From: Solirubrobacter pauli
Lineage (GTDB): Bacteria > Actinomycetota > Thermoleophilia > Solirubrobacterales > Solirubrobacteraceae
Assembly: GCF_003633755.1 (NCBI RefSeq)
Contig: NZ_RBIL01000002.1
Span: forward strand, 434,001-498,000
Direction of reading: 5' to 3'
Length of the DNA: 64,000 nt
Shown: piece after piece, positions 1 through 7,694 of the stretch
Numbering within the stretch: the first letter of the stretch is position 1
Layout: each line of letters starts with the position of its first letter
Notes under the pieces: generated by a model
The model's database searches: none
Seen by the model: only the letters and a program-made list of their open reading frames with translations
What the model was told of the DNA's origin: nothing
Position numbers and translations under genes: made by a program

Positions 1-1
1 G

Positions 2-100
2 GCGGCGGTGATCGCGGCCTATGACGACCTCGAGCCGGCGAACCTGGACGAGGAGACCCTCGCCCTGGCCCACCGGCTCGAAGCGGAACGCAGGCCTTAG
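2..100 (+). CDS. C-terminal fragment of an unrecognised protein
   Basis: Only the last 32 codons and the TAG stop are in the window; the gene enters from the left edge. The visible tail is acidic and probably helical, ending in EAERRP. Its stop overlaps the stop region of the convergent DUF3618 gene by a few bases. There is no motif that identifies a family. The frame is supported only by being open to the edge and ending neatly against the convergent gene. Confidence 0.5.
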   Translation, partial: AAVIAAYDDLEPANLDEETLALAHRLEAERRP

Positions 101-648
101 GAGCGCGCGCTCGAAGCGGCTTCCTGCGCGTGGTCCTGCGCGGAGCCCTTGAGCTCTTCGGCGTGCTGCTGGCCGCTCTCCTTGGCGGTCTCCTGCGCCG
201 ATTGGGCGGCCTCCTGCGCGACCTGCTTGCCGCGCTCGAGGGCCTCCTGACCGGTCTCCTTGGCGCGATCGATCACGTCGTCGGAGATCTGGCCGAGCTT
301 CTCGTCCTCGACGCGCGTCGCGGGGACGAGCATGCCGGCGAGGAAGCCGACGGCCACGGCGCCGACCGCCAGCCCGAGCGGGTTGGACTGGGCGACGCTC
401 ACCGCCTTCTTGGCCTGGCCCTTGACCTGCTCGGTGTCGGGCGTCTTGTCGCCGACGGTCTGTCCGGCGCCGACGAGGCGCTCCTTGGCCGATGAGGCGA
501 CGCCCATCACGCTCTCCTTCTTGTCCTGGATCGAGTCCTTGGCACGCGCTTTGACGTCGGTCTTGTAGCCGAGCGCGTCAACGGTCTCACCCATCTCCGC
601 GCGGGTCTGCTCTATCTCGCGGCGGATCCGGTCTGGGTCTTCGCCCAC
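97..648 (-). CDS. DUF3618 domain membrane-associated protein
   Basis: This 183-residue protein begins with a DUF3618 segment (residues about 7-40, IRREIEQTRAEMGETVDAL, then a KARAKD stretch), continues as an amphipathic helix, has one hydrophobic segment at about residues 90-110 (LGLAVGAVAVGFLAGML) and ends in a long Ala/Gln/Glu-rich helical tail resembling late-embryogenesis or ElaB-type stress proteins. The GTG start lies inside the end of the upstream holin-like gene (37-nt overlap), so the two are probably translationally coupled. DUF3618 proteins are known as envelope-associated actinobacterial and proteobacterial proteins of unknown function. A stress role is inferred from the neighbours, which include Mn catalase. 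Confidence 0.8.
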   Translation of the reverse strand: MGEDPDRIRREIEQTRAEMGETVDALGYKTDVKARAKDSIQDKKESVMGVASSAKERLVGAGQTVGDKTPDTEQVKGQAKKAVSVAQSNPLGLAVGAVAVGFLAGMLVPATRVEDEKLGQISDDVIDRAKETGQEALERGKQVAQEAAQSAQETAKESGQQHAEELKGSAQDHAQEAASSARS

Positions 649-1055
649 TGGATGTCCTCCTTCACGGTCTCAACGGTTTGGGGTGCGGGCGGCGTGGCCT
701 TCTGGATCGCGTTCTTGCCCGCGAGTCCGAGGACGGCGGCGAGCGCCAGCCACAGCAACGTCACGATCAGCGCGGCCAGCCAGAGCGGCAGGAAGCTGTC
801 GAGGACGATGATCAGGAACGCGGTGAGCGCTCCGAGCCCGAGGAGGGCGACGACGGCCGCGCCGGCAAGCATGCCGGCGCCCTTGCCCGCGACCTTGCCC
901 TTCTCGGTGACTTCGGCCTGCGCCAGCTTGATCTCCTGGCGCACGAGCGTGGAGGTCTGGCTCGCCAGATCCTTGACCAGCTCGCCGAGGCCCTTGTCGC
1001 GGGGGTCCGGCTCGACGGCGCGAGCGCCCCCGTTGGTGGGGTCGTGGGTGGCCAT
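612..1055 (-). CDS. Actinobacterial holin-like (phage holin superfamily III type) membrane protein
   Basis: The 147-residue protein has a short polar N-terminus, an amphipathic helix carrying LVKDLASQTSTLVRQEIKLA (about residues 22-41), then two hydrophobic helices (about 55-80 and 85-112) and a polar C-terminal tail. This is the layout of the actinobacterial Holin-X family, whose members usually sit between DUF3618 and ElaB/YqjD-like genes, exactly as here. No lysis gene is nearby, so a phage lysis role is unlikely and a cell-envelope role is inferred. The ATG at 1055 lies 5 nt after the stop of the upstream gene. The reading frame stays open further upstream, but that part is antisense-like and lacks family similarity. 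Confidence 0.75.
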   Translation of the reverse strand: MATHDPTNGGARAVEPDPRDKGLGELVKDLASQTSTLVRQEIKLAQAEVTEKGKVAGKGAGMLAGAAVVALLGLGALTAFLIIVLDSFLPLWLAALIVTLLWLALAAVLGLAGKNAIQKATPPAPQTVETVKEDIQWAKTQTGSAAR

Positions 1056-1060
1056 GGGAT

Positions 1061-1726
1061 TCAGCGGGTGTAGTCCTCGCGGCGGATCGGGATGTCCCCG
1101 GCCGCTGCGCCCGGATCGGTCACGACCGTGCCCGCGCGCGGCGGCTGGCCGGTGCCGCCGACGGGCGGCACGCCGGTGCCGGTCCCGGGCGGGTCGATCA
1201 TGTCGTCCGCGGCGAGGCCGGTGCGGCTGGTCGGCGCGCCCGCGGTCAGGCCGGGGCTCGTGGTCGGCGGCCGGTAGCCGCCGTTGCTGCCGGTCCCGCG
1301 CGTCTCGTAGCGCCGCGTGCTGGACGCCTTCAGGAAGCGCGAGGCCGCGAAGCCGAGCGCGACGCCGCCGGCGATGACGGCCCACGGCTGCCGACGACCG
1401 AAGTCCTCCAGGTCCTGGAGGATCGTGTCGCCGTCGGAGCGCTGCAGGTAGTCGCCGAGCGACTCGGCGCGCTGTGCGGCCTGCTCGGCGAGCTTGGCGG
1501 GCTGGTCCTTGCCCTGCTCGCGCAGCTGGTCGGCGACGCTGCGGATGTCGGACGCGGTCGAGCTGACCTGCTCGCCGGCCTGCGTCGAGCGCGTGTCGAC
1601 CTGCTCACGGACCCGGCTCGCGGCCTGGCCCTTCGCCTGCTGCGCCTTCTCCGCCGCCTTTTCCTTGGCTTGATCGGTGGTGGAGCTCGGCCCATTGGCC
1701 GAAGCGGTTCCCCCAAGAGTGCTCAT
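1061..1726 (-). CDS. Tail-anchored helical stress-type membrane protein
   Basis: The protein has 221 residues. It opens with a Lys/Ala/Gln-rich coiled segment (about residues 15-110), has a hydrophobic stretch with PWAVIAGGVALGFAASRFLK at about 122-141, and then a Pro/Gly/Thr-rich, probably disordered and exposed tail. This combination resembles the YqjD/ElaB-like first member of holin/DUF3618 operons. The ATG at 1726 was chosen because the helical domain begins there; the upstream open frame is Pro/Arg-rich noise. It is the first gene of a three-gene leftward operon (1726 to 97) and is divergent from Mn catalase. Confidence 0.65.
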   Translation of the reverse strand: MSTLGGTASANGPSSTTDQAKEKAAEKAQQAKGQAASRVREQVDTRSTQAGEQVSSTASDIRSVADQLREQGKDQPAKLAEQAAQRAESLGDYLQRSDGDTILQDLEDFGRRQPWAVIAGGVALGFAASRFLKASSTRRYETRGTGSNGGYRPPTTSPGLTAGAPTSRTGLAADDMIDPPGTGTGVPPVGGTGQPPRAGTVVTDPGAAAGDIPIRREDYTR

Positions 1727-1826
1727 GGCCGGTGGGGCTTGCCAACCGCAGCGGTCGGCACTCGTGACTGGTAGGAGTCCTGACGCCGACCCGTCATGCG
1801 TCTGAGACGTGGGTAGGGGTCCGGAC

Positions 1827-2768
1827 ATGATCCTCCGTATTGACCGCTGGCAGACCGAGCTGCCGCCTCCCTCGACGCCGGACCCCGCGGGCGCCGCGAC
1901 CGTCCAGGAGCTGATGGGCGGCAAGTTCGGCGAGATGTCAACGCTGATGAACTACACGTTCCAGTCGTTCAACTACCGCTTCCGCCAGGGCACGCGGCCG
2001 TTCTACGACCTGATCGCGAACATCGCCGCGGAGGAGTACGGGCACATCGAGCTCGTCGCCGCGACGATCAACACGATGCTCACGGGCGTGGACATCCGTG
2101 ACGTCGAGAGCGAGGCGTACAAGCACCACTACAACTTCGGTGGCAAGGGTGCGCTTCCGGCCGACTCACACGGCACGCCGTGGACGGGCGATTACGTGCA
2201 CTCCTCGGGCGACCTCGTCGAGGACCTCACTCACAACTACTTCCTCGAGACGGGCGCCCGCTCCGGCAAGCTGCGCGTGTATGAGATGTGTGACCATCCG
2301 GCGGCGCGTGCGCTGACCGGCTACCTGCTCGTGCGCGGTGGCGTCCACCAGGTCGCGTACGCGCGCGCGCTCGAGAAGCTCACCGGCGCGGACATGTCCA
2401 AGCTGTTCCCGTCGCCGCGCATCCCGACGGCGAAGATCCCCGAGTGCCAGCCGCACATCGAGGCCGGGGAGCACAAGAAGCTGTACCGCTTCTCGCCCGA
2501 GGACTACCGCGAGGTGATCGCGGTCTTCAACGGCCCGCACCCGGAGACGGGCGAGGACCTCGAGGTCGTCGACCACGCGCCGGAGGGCTTCCCGCCGCAG
2601 GACCTGCCGCCGGAGACCGACGTCTTCGCGCCGGACTACGCGCCTGAGGAGATCGCCGAGATCGCCCAGAAGCTGCGCAAGGCCGCCGGCCTCCCGGACA
2701 AGGTCACGGGCATCGTGGCCAACGACGACGACGGCCTCGTCTCCAAGGTCAAGGACAAGCTCTCTTAG
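1827..2768 (+). CDS. Manganese catalase
   Basis: The 313-residue protein is a ferritin-like dimanganese catalase, which disproportionates hydrogen peroxide in the cytoplasm. The five metal ligands expected from characterised Mn catalases can be placed at Glu36, Glu70 and His73 (AAEEYGHIE), Glu141 (NYFLETGAR) and His174 (GGVHQVAY), with family-typical spacing. The C-terminal part (after about residue 230) is the usual Pro/acidic extension. I chose the ATG at 1827, which begins the conserved MILRIDRWQTELP motif, over a GTG 18 nt upstream; a GGGGT sequence precedes it. It is transcribed away from the membrane-protein operon, with which it may share a stress-responsive intergenic region. Confidence 0.93.
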   Translation: MILRIDRWQTELPPPSTPDPAGAATVQELMGGKFGEMSTLMNYTFQSFNYRFRQGTRPFYDLIANIAAEEYGHIELVAATINTMLTGVDIRDVESEAYKHHYNFGGKGALPADSHGTPWTGDYVHSSGDLVEDLTHNYFLETGARSGKLRVYEMCDHPAARALTGYLLVRGGVHQVAYARALEKLTGADMSKLFPSPRIPTAKIPECQPHIEAGEHKKLYRFSPEDYREVIAVFNGPHPETGEDLEVVDHAPEGFPPQDLPPETDVFAPDYAPEEIAEIAQKLRKAAGLPDKVTGIVANDDDGLVSKVKDKLS

Positions 2769-2786
2769 AGAGGGACAGTCCCTCTT

Positions 2787-4178
2787 TCAAGAATCGAAGC
2801 CCAGCCCGAGGCGGTCGAGCGTGCGCAGCCAGAGTCCTCTCCGGCCCGCGTTGCGGTCGGCCGCCGCGAGCCGGCCGCGCGTGTACTGGATGACCGCGTA
2901 GCGCAGCGGCTCGGGCGGGAACGGGATCGGCTTGCTGCGCACGTAGCGCGTGCGGGTCGCGTCCGTCATGCGTCCGTCGAGGACGTCCACCGCGGTACGC
3001 CCGCCGAAGCGCGCGGCCGCCACGCCCAGGCCGGTGTACCCCGTCGCGTACGCGAGCCGGCCCTGATGTGCAGTGCCGAAGAACACGCTGAAGCGGCTGC
3101 TGGTGTCGATCGCCCCGCCCCAGCGATGGGTGAAGCGCGTGCCCTCAAGCTGCGGGAACGTGTGGAAGAAGTGCTGGGCGAGCGTGGCGAAGGTGGCGTC
3201 GTGCTCGTCGTGGCGCGGGCCGACCGGACCCTTGTAACGGTAAACCGCGTCCCACCCACCGTAGAGGATGCGGCCGTCCCGGGTCCGGCGGTAATAGTGG
3301 AACTGGTTGCCACCGTCACCGATGCCCTGGCGATTGGCCCACCCGACTTCCCGTAAGTCCACAGGCTCGGTCATCAGCGCGTAGTCGTACACCGGCACGA
3401 CGTAGCGCTTGATGGCCCGCAGCAGCGGCGGGTAGGCGCTCGTCGCCAGCAGCACGCGGCCCGCCTTCACCCGGCCCTGCGCCGTCAGCACGTGCAGGTC
3501 GTCGGTGACGTGGTGGGCGGCGGAGTGCTCGTAGATGCGGACGCCCGCGCGCAACGCGGCGTCGCGCAGGCCGAGCGCGAGCTTGCCCGGGTCCAGGATG
3601 CCGGCGCCGGTGTGGTCCCAGACGCCACCGAGGTAGGTGGGGGAGGCGACCTGCGCCTGCATCGCGGCCTGGTCGAGCACGGTGACCTCGTGGCCGAAGC
3701 GCGTGAGCAGCTCGCGCTCCTCCTCCAGCCACGGCAGCTGGTACTCGTCCGTCAGGGCCAGCAGCTCGCCGGTGGCCTCGAAGTCGCAGTCGATGCCGTG
3801 CGTCTGGAGGTCCGCTCGGAGGCCGTCGAAGTTCTCCAGCGCGAGCCGCTCCAGGACCGGCATCTCCTCGGCGAACCGCGCCATGCCGTTGTCGATCCCG
3901 TGGGTGAGCGACGCGACGACGAAGCCTCCGTTGCGCCCGCTGGCGCCGAATCCGGCGGTCTCGGCCTCCAGCACGACGACGTCCTTGCCCTGCTGCGCGG
4001 CGTAGAGCGCCGCCCACAGCCCGGTGAAGCCACCGCCGACGATGCACAGGTCCGCGGACGTGGCCTCCGTCAGGGCCGGCGTCGGGGCGTGCGGCGTCCG
4101 TAGCCAGTACGAACGCGGCTCCGCGTCCCGGTAGCTCGCCCGGTGCGCGTCGGTGGGCGCGGTGGTGGGCCAGGGCAT
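2787..4178 (-). CDS. FAD-dependent oxidoreductase (DAO family, gamma-glutamylputrescine/amine oxidase-like)
   Basis: The protein has 463 residues. The Rossmann FAD-binding motif CIVGGGFTGLWAAL lies at about residues 46-59, preceded by the N-terminal SYWLRT segment typical of PuuB/OrdL-like D-amino-acid-oxidase-fold enzymes. The GASGRNGG motif follows at about 80, and the C-terminal TGYTGLGVAAARFGG motif completes the FAD site. Family members oxidise amines or N-methyl amino acids to aldehyde/imine plus peroxide. The ATG follows the stop of the amidase by 3 nt, so the two form an operon. Together they could degrade an amide- or amine-bearing substrate, but the substrate cannot be read from the sequence. 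Confidence 0.85.
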   Translation of the reverse strand: MPWPTTAPTDAHRASYRDAEPRSYWLRTPHAPTPALTEATSADLCIVGGGFTGLWAALYAAQQGKDVVVLEAETAGFGASGRNGGFVVASLTHGIDNGMARFAEEMPVLERLALENFDGLRADLQTHGIDCDFEATGELLALTDEYQLPWLEEERELLTRFGHEVTVLDQAAMQAQVASPTYLGGVWDHTGAGILDPGKLALGLRDAALRAGVRIYEHSAAHHVTDDLHVLTAQGRVKAGRVLLATSAYPPLLRAIKRYVVPVYDYALMTEPVDLREVGWANRQGIGDGGNQFHYYRRTRDGRILYGGWDAVYRYKGPVGPRHDEHDATFATLAQHFFHTFPQLEGTRFTHRWGGAIDTSSRFSVFFGTAHQGRLAYATGYTGLGVAAARFGGRTAVDVLDGRMTDATRTRYVRSKPIPFPPEPLRYAVIQYTRGRLAAADRNAGRRGLWLRTLDRLGLGFDS

Positions 4179-4181
4179 CCG

Positions 4182-5507
4182 CTACCGCAGCGCCTCGGCG
4201 AGCTGGAGCAGCGCGAGCTCGCCGCGATGGCGGCCGACGAGCTGCAGGCCGACGGGCAACCCGCTCGGGGTGAACCCCGCCGGCACGGCCAGGGCGGGGT
4301 GGCCGGTGACCGTGATCCGGCTGCAGGAGCGGAACCACTCGAGGTAGGAGCCCATCCGCTGCCCGGCGATCTCGGTCGGGTACTCCAGGTCGACGCTGAA
4401 CGGCGCGACCTGCGTGACGGGTGCGGCCAGGAAGTCGTAGCGGGTCAGGAACTCGCGCATCCGGGTGAACAGCTCGCCTCGGAGGGCGAGCGCCTTCGCG
4501 ATCCGCGCCGCGTCCAGGTGCTGGCCGAAGCGGATGTTCGCCCGCAGCGTCGGCTTGACGTCGTCGATGATGTCCTCGAAGGCGGCCGCGAACCCGACGC
4601 CGCGCAGCACCTCGAAGCACTCGTCGGCGCCGCTGAAGTCCGGCTCCGCGTCCTCGACGACGCAGCCCAGGTCCTCGAGCGCGGCGCGCGCCGTCTGCAG
4701 GACGGCGGTGACCTCGGGCTCGACGGGCAGCCCGCCGAGCGTCTCGCTCCAGGCGATCCGCAGACCCGCCGGGTCCGACCGCAGGTCGGCGGGGAGCGGC
4801 CAGGGCTCCTGGATCGAGAGCGGGTCGCGGGTATCGGGGCCGGCGAGGGCCGAGAACAGCAGCGCGACGTCCTGCGGCGTGCGGGCGATCGCCCCGAGCA
4901 CCGGGAACGGGTTGTACGGATCGCCAGGGCCATGGTCCGGGATCCGGCCCGGCGTGGGGCGCAGGCCGTAGAGGCCGCAGAACGCGGCCGGGTTGCGCAC
5001 GCTCGCACCCAGGTCGGAGCCGTCGGCGAACGGGATCATCCCCGCCGCGACGGCCGCCGCCGCGCCGCCGCTCGACCCACCCGGCGTCCGGGACAGGTCG
5101 TACGGGTTTCGCGTCGCGCCGAACACCGGGTTGAACGTCTGCGAGCCGGCGCCGAACTCGGGCGTGTTCGTCTTGCCGATGATCACCGCACCGGCCTGCC
5201 GCAGCCGCTCGACCAGCAGCGAGTCGCTCGTCGGCACGTGCTGGGCGAACAGCGGCGAGCCGTAGGTGGTGCGCATGCCCGCCGTGTCCTCGAGGTCCTT
5301 GACGGCGATCGGCAAGCCCTGCAGCGGGCCAGGCGGCGCCTCGTCGGCGGCCTTCAGCGCGAGCTCGGGATCCAGCTGCGTGACGATCGCGTTCACGAGC
5401 GGGTTCATCTCCTCGATCCGCTCGAGGTGGCTCTGCATCACCTCACGCGCGCTGAGCTCCCGGGCGCGGATGCCCGCGGCGAACTCCGACGCGGATCGCC
5501 CCCACAC
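4182..5507 (-). CDS. Amidase signature (AS) family amidase
   Basis: The protein has 441 residues with a complete Ser-cisSer-Lys set: Lys70 in LPIAVKD, the GGSSGG loop at 143-148 with the cis-Ser, and Ser169 in GSDLGASVRNPA. The last differs from the usual GSDTGGSIR by Leu and Ala at two neighbouring positions. The closing APVTQVAPF and HPALAVPAG motifs also fit. It hydrolyses a carboxamide; the substrate is unknown. The GTG at 5507 is chosen because the N-terminal helix with SASEFAAGIRARELSAREV starts there. No strong ribosome-binding site is visible, and the frame stays open to 5666, so the start is uncertain. It is the first gene of an operon with the FAD oxidoreductase. Confidence 0.87.
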   Translation of the reverse strand: MWGRSASEFAAGIRARELSAREVMQSHLERIEEMNPLVNAIVTQLDPELALKAADEAPPGPLQGLPIAVKDLEDTAGMRTTYGSPLFAQHVPTSDSLLVERLRQAGAVIIGKTNTPEFGAGSQTFNPVFGATRNPYDLSRTPGGSSGGAAAAVAAGMIPFADGSDLGASVRNPAAFCGLYGLRPTPGRIPDHGPGDPYNPFPVLGAIARTPQDVALLFSALAGPDTRDPLSIQEPWPLPADLRSDPAGLRIAWSETLGGLPVEPEVTAVLQTARAALEDLGCVVEDAEPDFSGADECFEVLRGVGFAAAFEDIIDDVKPTLRANIRFGQHLDAARIAKALALRGELFTRMREFLTRYDFLAAPVTQVAPFSVDLEYPTEIAGQRMGSYLEWFRSCSRITVTGHPALAVPAGFTPSGLPVGLQLVGRHRGELALLQLAEALR

Positions 5508-5681
5508 GCCGCCGGACTCTACTAGCGCCCGCGGCGGTCTCGCGCATCTCGACGTTGCCGTCACGACGACCTGCTGACGGTAAGTTCCGCCTTCACGCAT
5601 TTCGGGACGACGTCCGCGAAGCTCGAGCTGCTGATCCACCTTGGAGGCCAGCTTCGGCTCAGACAAGTTTTCGTGGACGTA

Positions 5682-5729
5682 AAGACCTGCAGCAGAACGG
5701 CGATTCCGGAGTGATTACGGAAAGGTCTT
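5682..5729. other. Nested inverted repeat in the gap between amidase and ATPase genes
   Basis: The roughly 230-nt gap between 5508 and 5735 is less GC-rich toward its right end. It contains an outer pair AAGACCT (5682-5688) and AGGTCTT (5723-5729) directly abutting an inner pair TTCCG (5704-5708) and CGGAA (5718-5722), which could fold as a two-stem hairpin with an asymmetric bulge. It lies downstream of the leftward ATPase gene and upstream of the leftward amidase operon. It could therefore be a terminator for one or a leader structure for the other. No riboswitch family is recognisable. Confidence 0.35.
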
Positions 5730-5735
5730 GCACCC

Positions 5736-6278
5736 TTAAGCGGCGAGTGCCGGGGCGGCGTGGTGAGCCGGGGTGAAGCGCAGCTCGGTGACCGCCGCGG
5801 CGCGCTCGCGGTCCATCAGCTCAACGGTCGCCCAGCCTTCGGCCTGCAACGTGCCTGACGCCAGCAGCGCCTGCCAGTCACCGACCTGGCGGTCCATCTC
5901 ACTGTCAGAGACGGTCCGGCCGCGGGCGCGCTGGCCCGCCTCCGCGACGGCCCGGTCCGCGTGCAGCAGGAGCAGGTGCGCCGGGCGTCCGCGCAGCGTG
6001 GCGAGCGCGAGGATGGTCCGCCGGGCCACGGTCTTCGTCCCGCGCGAGTGGATGACCGCGGGCTTCGCGCCGGCGATCGCCATCGCGATCCGCGCGTAGT
6101 GGCCGAGGTACAGGAGCGGGCCGCGACGCGCACGGTCGTCGGTGTCCACCACGGTCGCGAGCTCACGGTCGACCGCGCGCCGCAGCAGCGTCGTCTTCCC
6201 CGCCCCGGGCACGCCGGCGACGACGATCACGGAGTCTGAGGGGAAGATGAGATCCATGGCCCCCAGTGTGGGGGCCAT
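5736..6278 (-). CDS. P-loop ATP-binding protein (AAA/zeta-toxin or kinase-like)
   Basis: The 180-residue protein has a clear Walker A motif GVPGAGKTT at residues 22-30, followed by a DTDD segment, HSRGTK, and an Arg-rich lid-like stretch (GQRARGRTVSDSEMDRQV at about 117-134). This is the layout of small P-loop kinases such as the zeta toxin/gluconate kinase group, but the substrate is not recognisable. The start at 6278 is supported by AAAGGAG 10 nt upstream. A second in-frame ATG lies 21 nt further in. Both ATGs sit in the two arms of a perfect inverted repeat. The protein ends in an Ala/His-rich tail. No antitoxin-like partner is adjacent. Confidence 0.7.
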   Translation of the reverse strand: MAPTLGAMDLIFPSDSVIVVAGVPGAGKTTLLRRAVDRELATVVDTDDRARRGPLLYLGHYARIAMAIAGAKPAVIHSRGTKTVARRTILALATLRGRPAHLLLLHADRAVAEAGQRARGRTVSDSEMDRQVGDWQALLASGTLQAEGWATVELMDRERAAAVTELRFTPAHHAAPALAA

Positions 6279-6280
6279 GG
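6254..6280. repeat. Perfect inverted repeat covering both candidate start codons
   Basis: CCATGGCCCCC (6254-6264) and GGGGGCCATGG (6270-6280) are perfect 11-bp complements separated by a 5-nt loop. On the leftward transcript the first arm contains the ATG at 6278 and the second arm the in-frame ATG at 6257, just after an AAAGGAG ribosome-binding site. A hairpin here would sequester both start codons. Confidence 0.7.
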
Positions 6281-6293
6281 ATAACGATCTCCT

Positions 6294-7655
6294 TTAGCGC
6301 AGGCGACGGACGATGAAGAACAGCACCGCCGCGCCGACCGCGGCGAGCGCCACCTTCTTCGGGTCCCGCTTGACGCGTTCCAGCGCGCCGCCGGCCGCGC
6401 CCTGCTCCTCGTTGATCGGCGGGGCGGCGCCGAGCGGCTGCTTCGGGATCGACGCGGCCTCGGGCGGGGCCGCGTGGGGCGACGACCCCTGACCGCGTTT
6501 GTCCGGCCACCGGGATGACGTCGAGTCGGCGGGCGCCGCGGAGTCGGCGGCCTCGGGCTCGTCGGCCGTGATCGGCGGCGTGGGTGCGTCCGCCGGGTCC
6601 TGCGCCTGCGAGAACGCGGCCGCGGCGGGCGGCGTGTGCAGCGCGCCGGGCGCGTCGGCGGGCGGCGAGTCCAGCGCGCCCACGGGCGGGCCCTCGTCCT
6701 CGGCGTCCGAGGCGAGCGGCGACGTGTCGCCGATCACGGTCGTGTCCGCGGTCTCGTCGGTCGCGCTCAGCGAGGCGTCGTCCGCGGGCGGCTCGAGCGC
6801 GGGCAGCTCGTCGGCGGGCTCGAGCGCGGCGGGCTCGTCGGCGGGTTCGAGCGCGGGCTGCTCGGTCGTGGCCTCGTTGGCGGGCGCGTCCGTCGTCGCC
6901 TCGTCGGTCGTGGCCTCGCCCGCCAGCGTCGCGTCCTCCTCGGCGCGGTCGAGCGAGACGGCGGCGACGTCGTCGTCCGCGGGCTCGGCGAACAGCGGCG
7001 GCGCGTCGACCGCGTCGGTCGGCTCGTCCTTCGGCGCGACGGCCCCGAACGGCGCCGTCTCGTAGAGGCCGCTCGCGGCCGGCGGCTCGTCCGGGATCTG
7101 CGCCGACTCGATCTCCGCCGGGCTCGGCGGCTCGGCGGGCGGCGGCGCGTCGATGGTCGGCTCGGCGGCCGAGCTCCATGAGGACGTGTCCTGCTCGTCG
7201 GTCGTCGTCTCGCCGCCACGGGCCTGCCAGGCCGGCTCGTCCTTCTGGCCCCAGCCCGTGGGGGCCGGCGGCTCGTCGGTCGACGGCAGGCCACTGCCCG
7301 AGTCGTCCTCGGAGTAGCCGAGCCCGTAGTGCGCGTACAGGCGGCGCTCCTCGGACTGGTCGATGCGCGGCTCGGCACCGATGCCGGGCGCGCTCTTGAT
7401 CTTGTCGGCGGTGTGGGCGACGCGGATCGACCGCGACTCGACGCTCGCGTCGGCGAGCGGGACGAAGCGGGCGTCGGAGCCGTCGACGTCCACCAGGACC
7501 CACTCGGGGCGCCCGGTCTCGCGGTCGAGGTAGATCTCACGAACACCGCCCAGCCGCTGCCCGCTCGAATCGAGGACGTCGCGGCCGGGCCATTCGCCGT
7601 AGTCGCCGAATTGGGACTGGGTGGGCAGCTGAGCCATATCGGAATCTTTGCCCAT
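6294..7655 (-). CDS. PRC-barrel domain membrane protein with long acidic low-complexity linker
   Basis: The protein has 453 residues. An N-terminal PRC-barrel domain (about residues 20-95) is marked by WPGRDVLDSSGQRLGGVREI and YLDRETGRPEWVLV. A conserved-looking RRLYAHYGLGY segment follows at about 110. A long Ala/Glu/Asp/Pro/Thr-rich linker (about 120-410) leads to a short basic segment and a C-terminal hydrophobic helix with RR ending (VALAAVGAAVLFFIVRRLR). The protein is probably tail-anchored with the PRC domain facing the cytoplasm. PRC-barrels occur in RimM and in stress or surface-associated proteins; the function here is unknown. An ATG at 7637 (MAQLPTQ) is an equally plausible start. 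The gene diverges from the Vps62-like gene with only about 40 nt between starts. Confidence 0.7.
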   Translation of the reverse strand: MGKDSDMAQLPTQSQFGDYGEWPGRDVLDSSGQRLGGVREIYLDRETGRPEWVLVDVDGSDARFVPLADASVESRSIRVAHTADKIKSAPGIGAEPRIDQSEERRLYAHYGLGYSEDDSGSGLPSTDEPPAPTGWGQKDEPAWQARGGETTTDEQDTSSWSSAAEPTIDAPPPAEPPSPAEIESAQIPDEPPAASGLYETAPFGAVAPKDEPTDAVDAPPLFAEPADDDVAAVSLDRAEEDATLAGEATTDEATTDAPANEATTEQPALEPADEPAALEPADELPALEPPADDASLSATDETADTTVIGDTSPLASDAEDEGPPVGALDSPPADAPGALHTPPAAAAFSQAQDPADAPTPPITADEPEAADSAAPADSTSSRWPDKRGQGSSPHAAPPEAASIPKQPLGAAPPINEEQGAAGGALERVKRDPKKVALAAVGAAVLFFIVRRLR

Positions 7656-7694
7656 CTCGAGCTTCGACTACGCCTCGGGTACGGTGAGGAACTC

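Noticed and set aside
612-1055. Holin-like gene considered as part of a prophage
   Set aside because: No capsid, integrase, lysin or other phage gene lies nearby; this family is commonly chromosomal in actinobacteria beside DUF3618 genes.
5736-6278. P-loop protein considered as a zeta toxin of a toxin-antitoxin pair
   Set aside because: No small antitoxin-like gene is adjacent, and the toxin-specific substrate residues cannot be identified.
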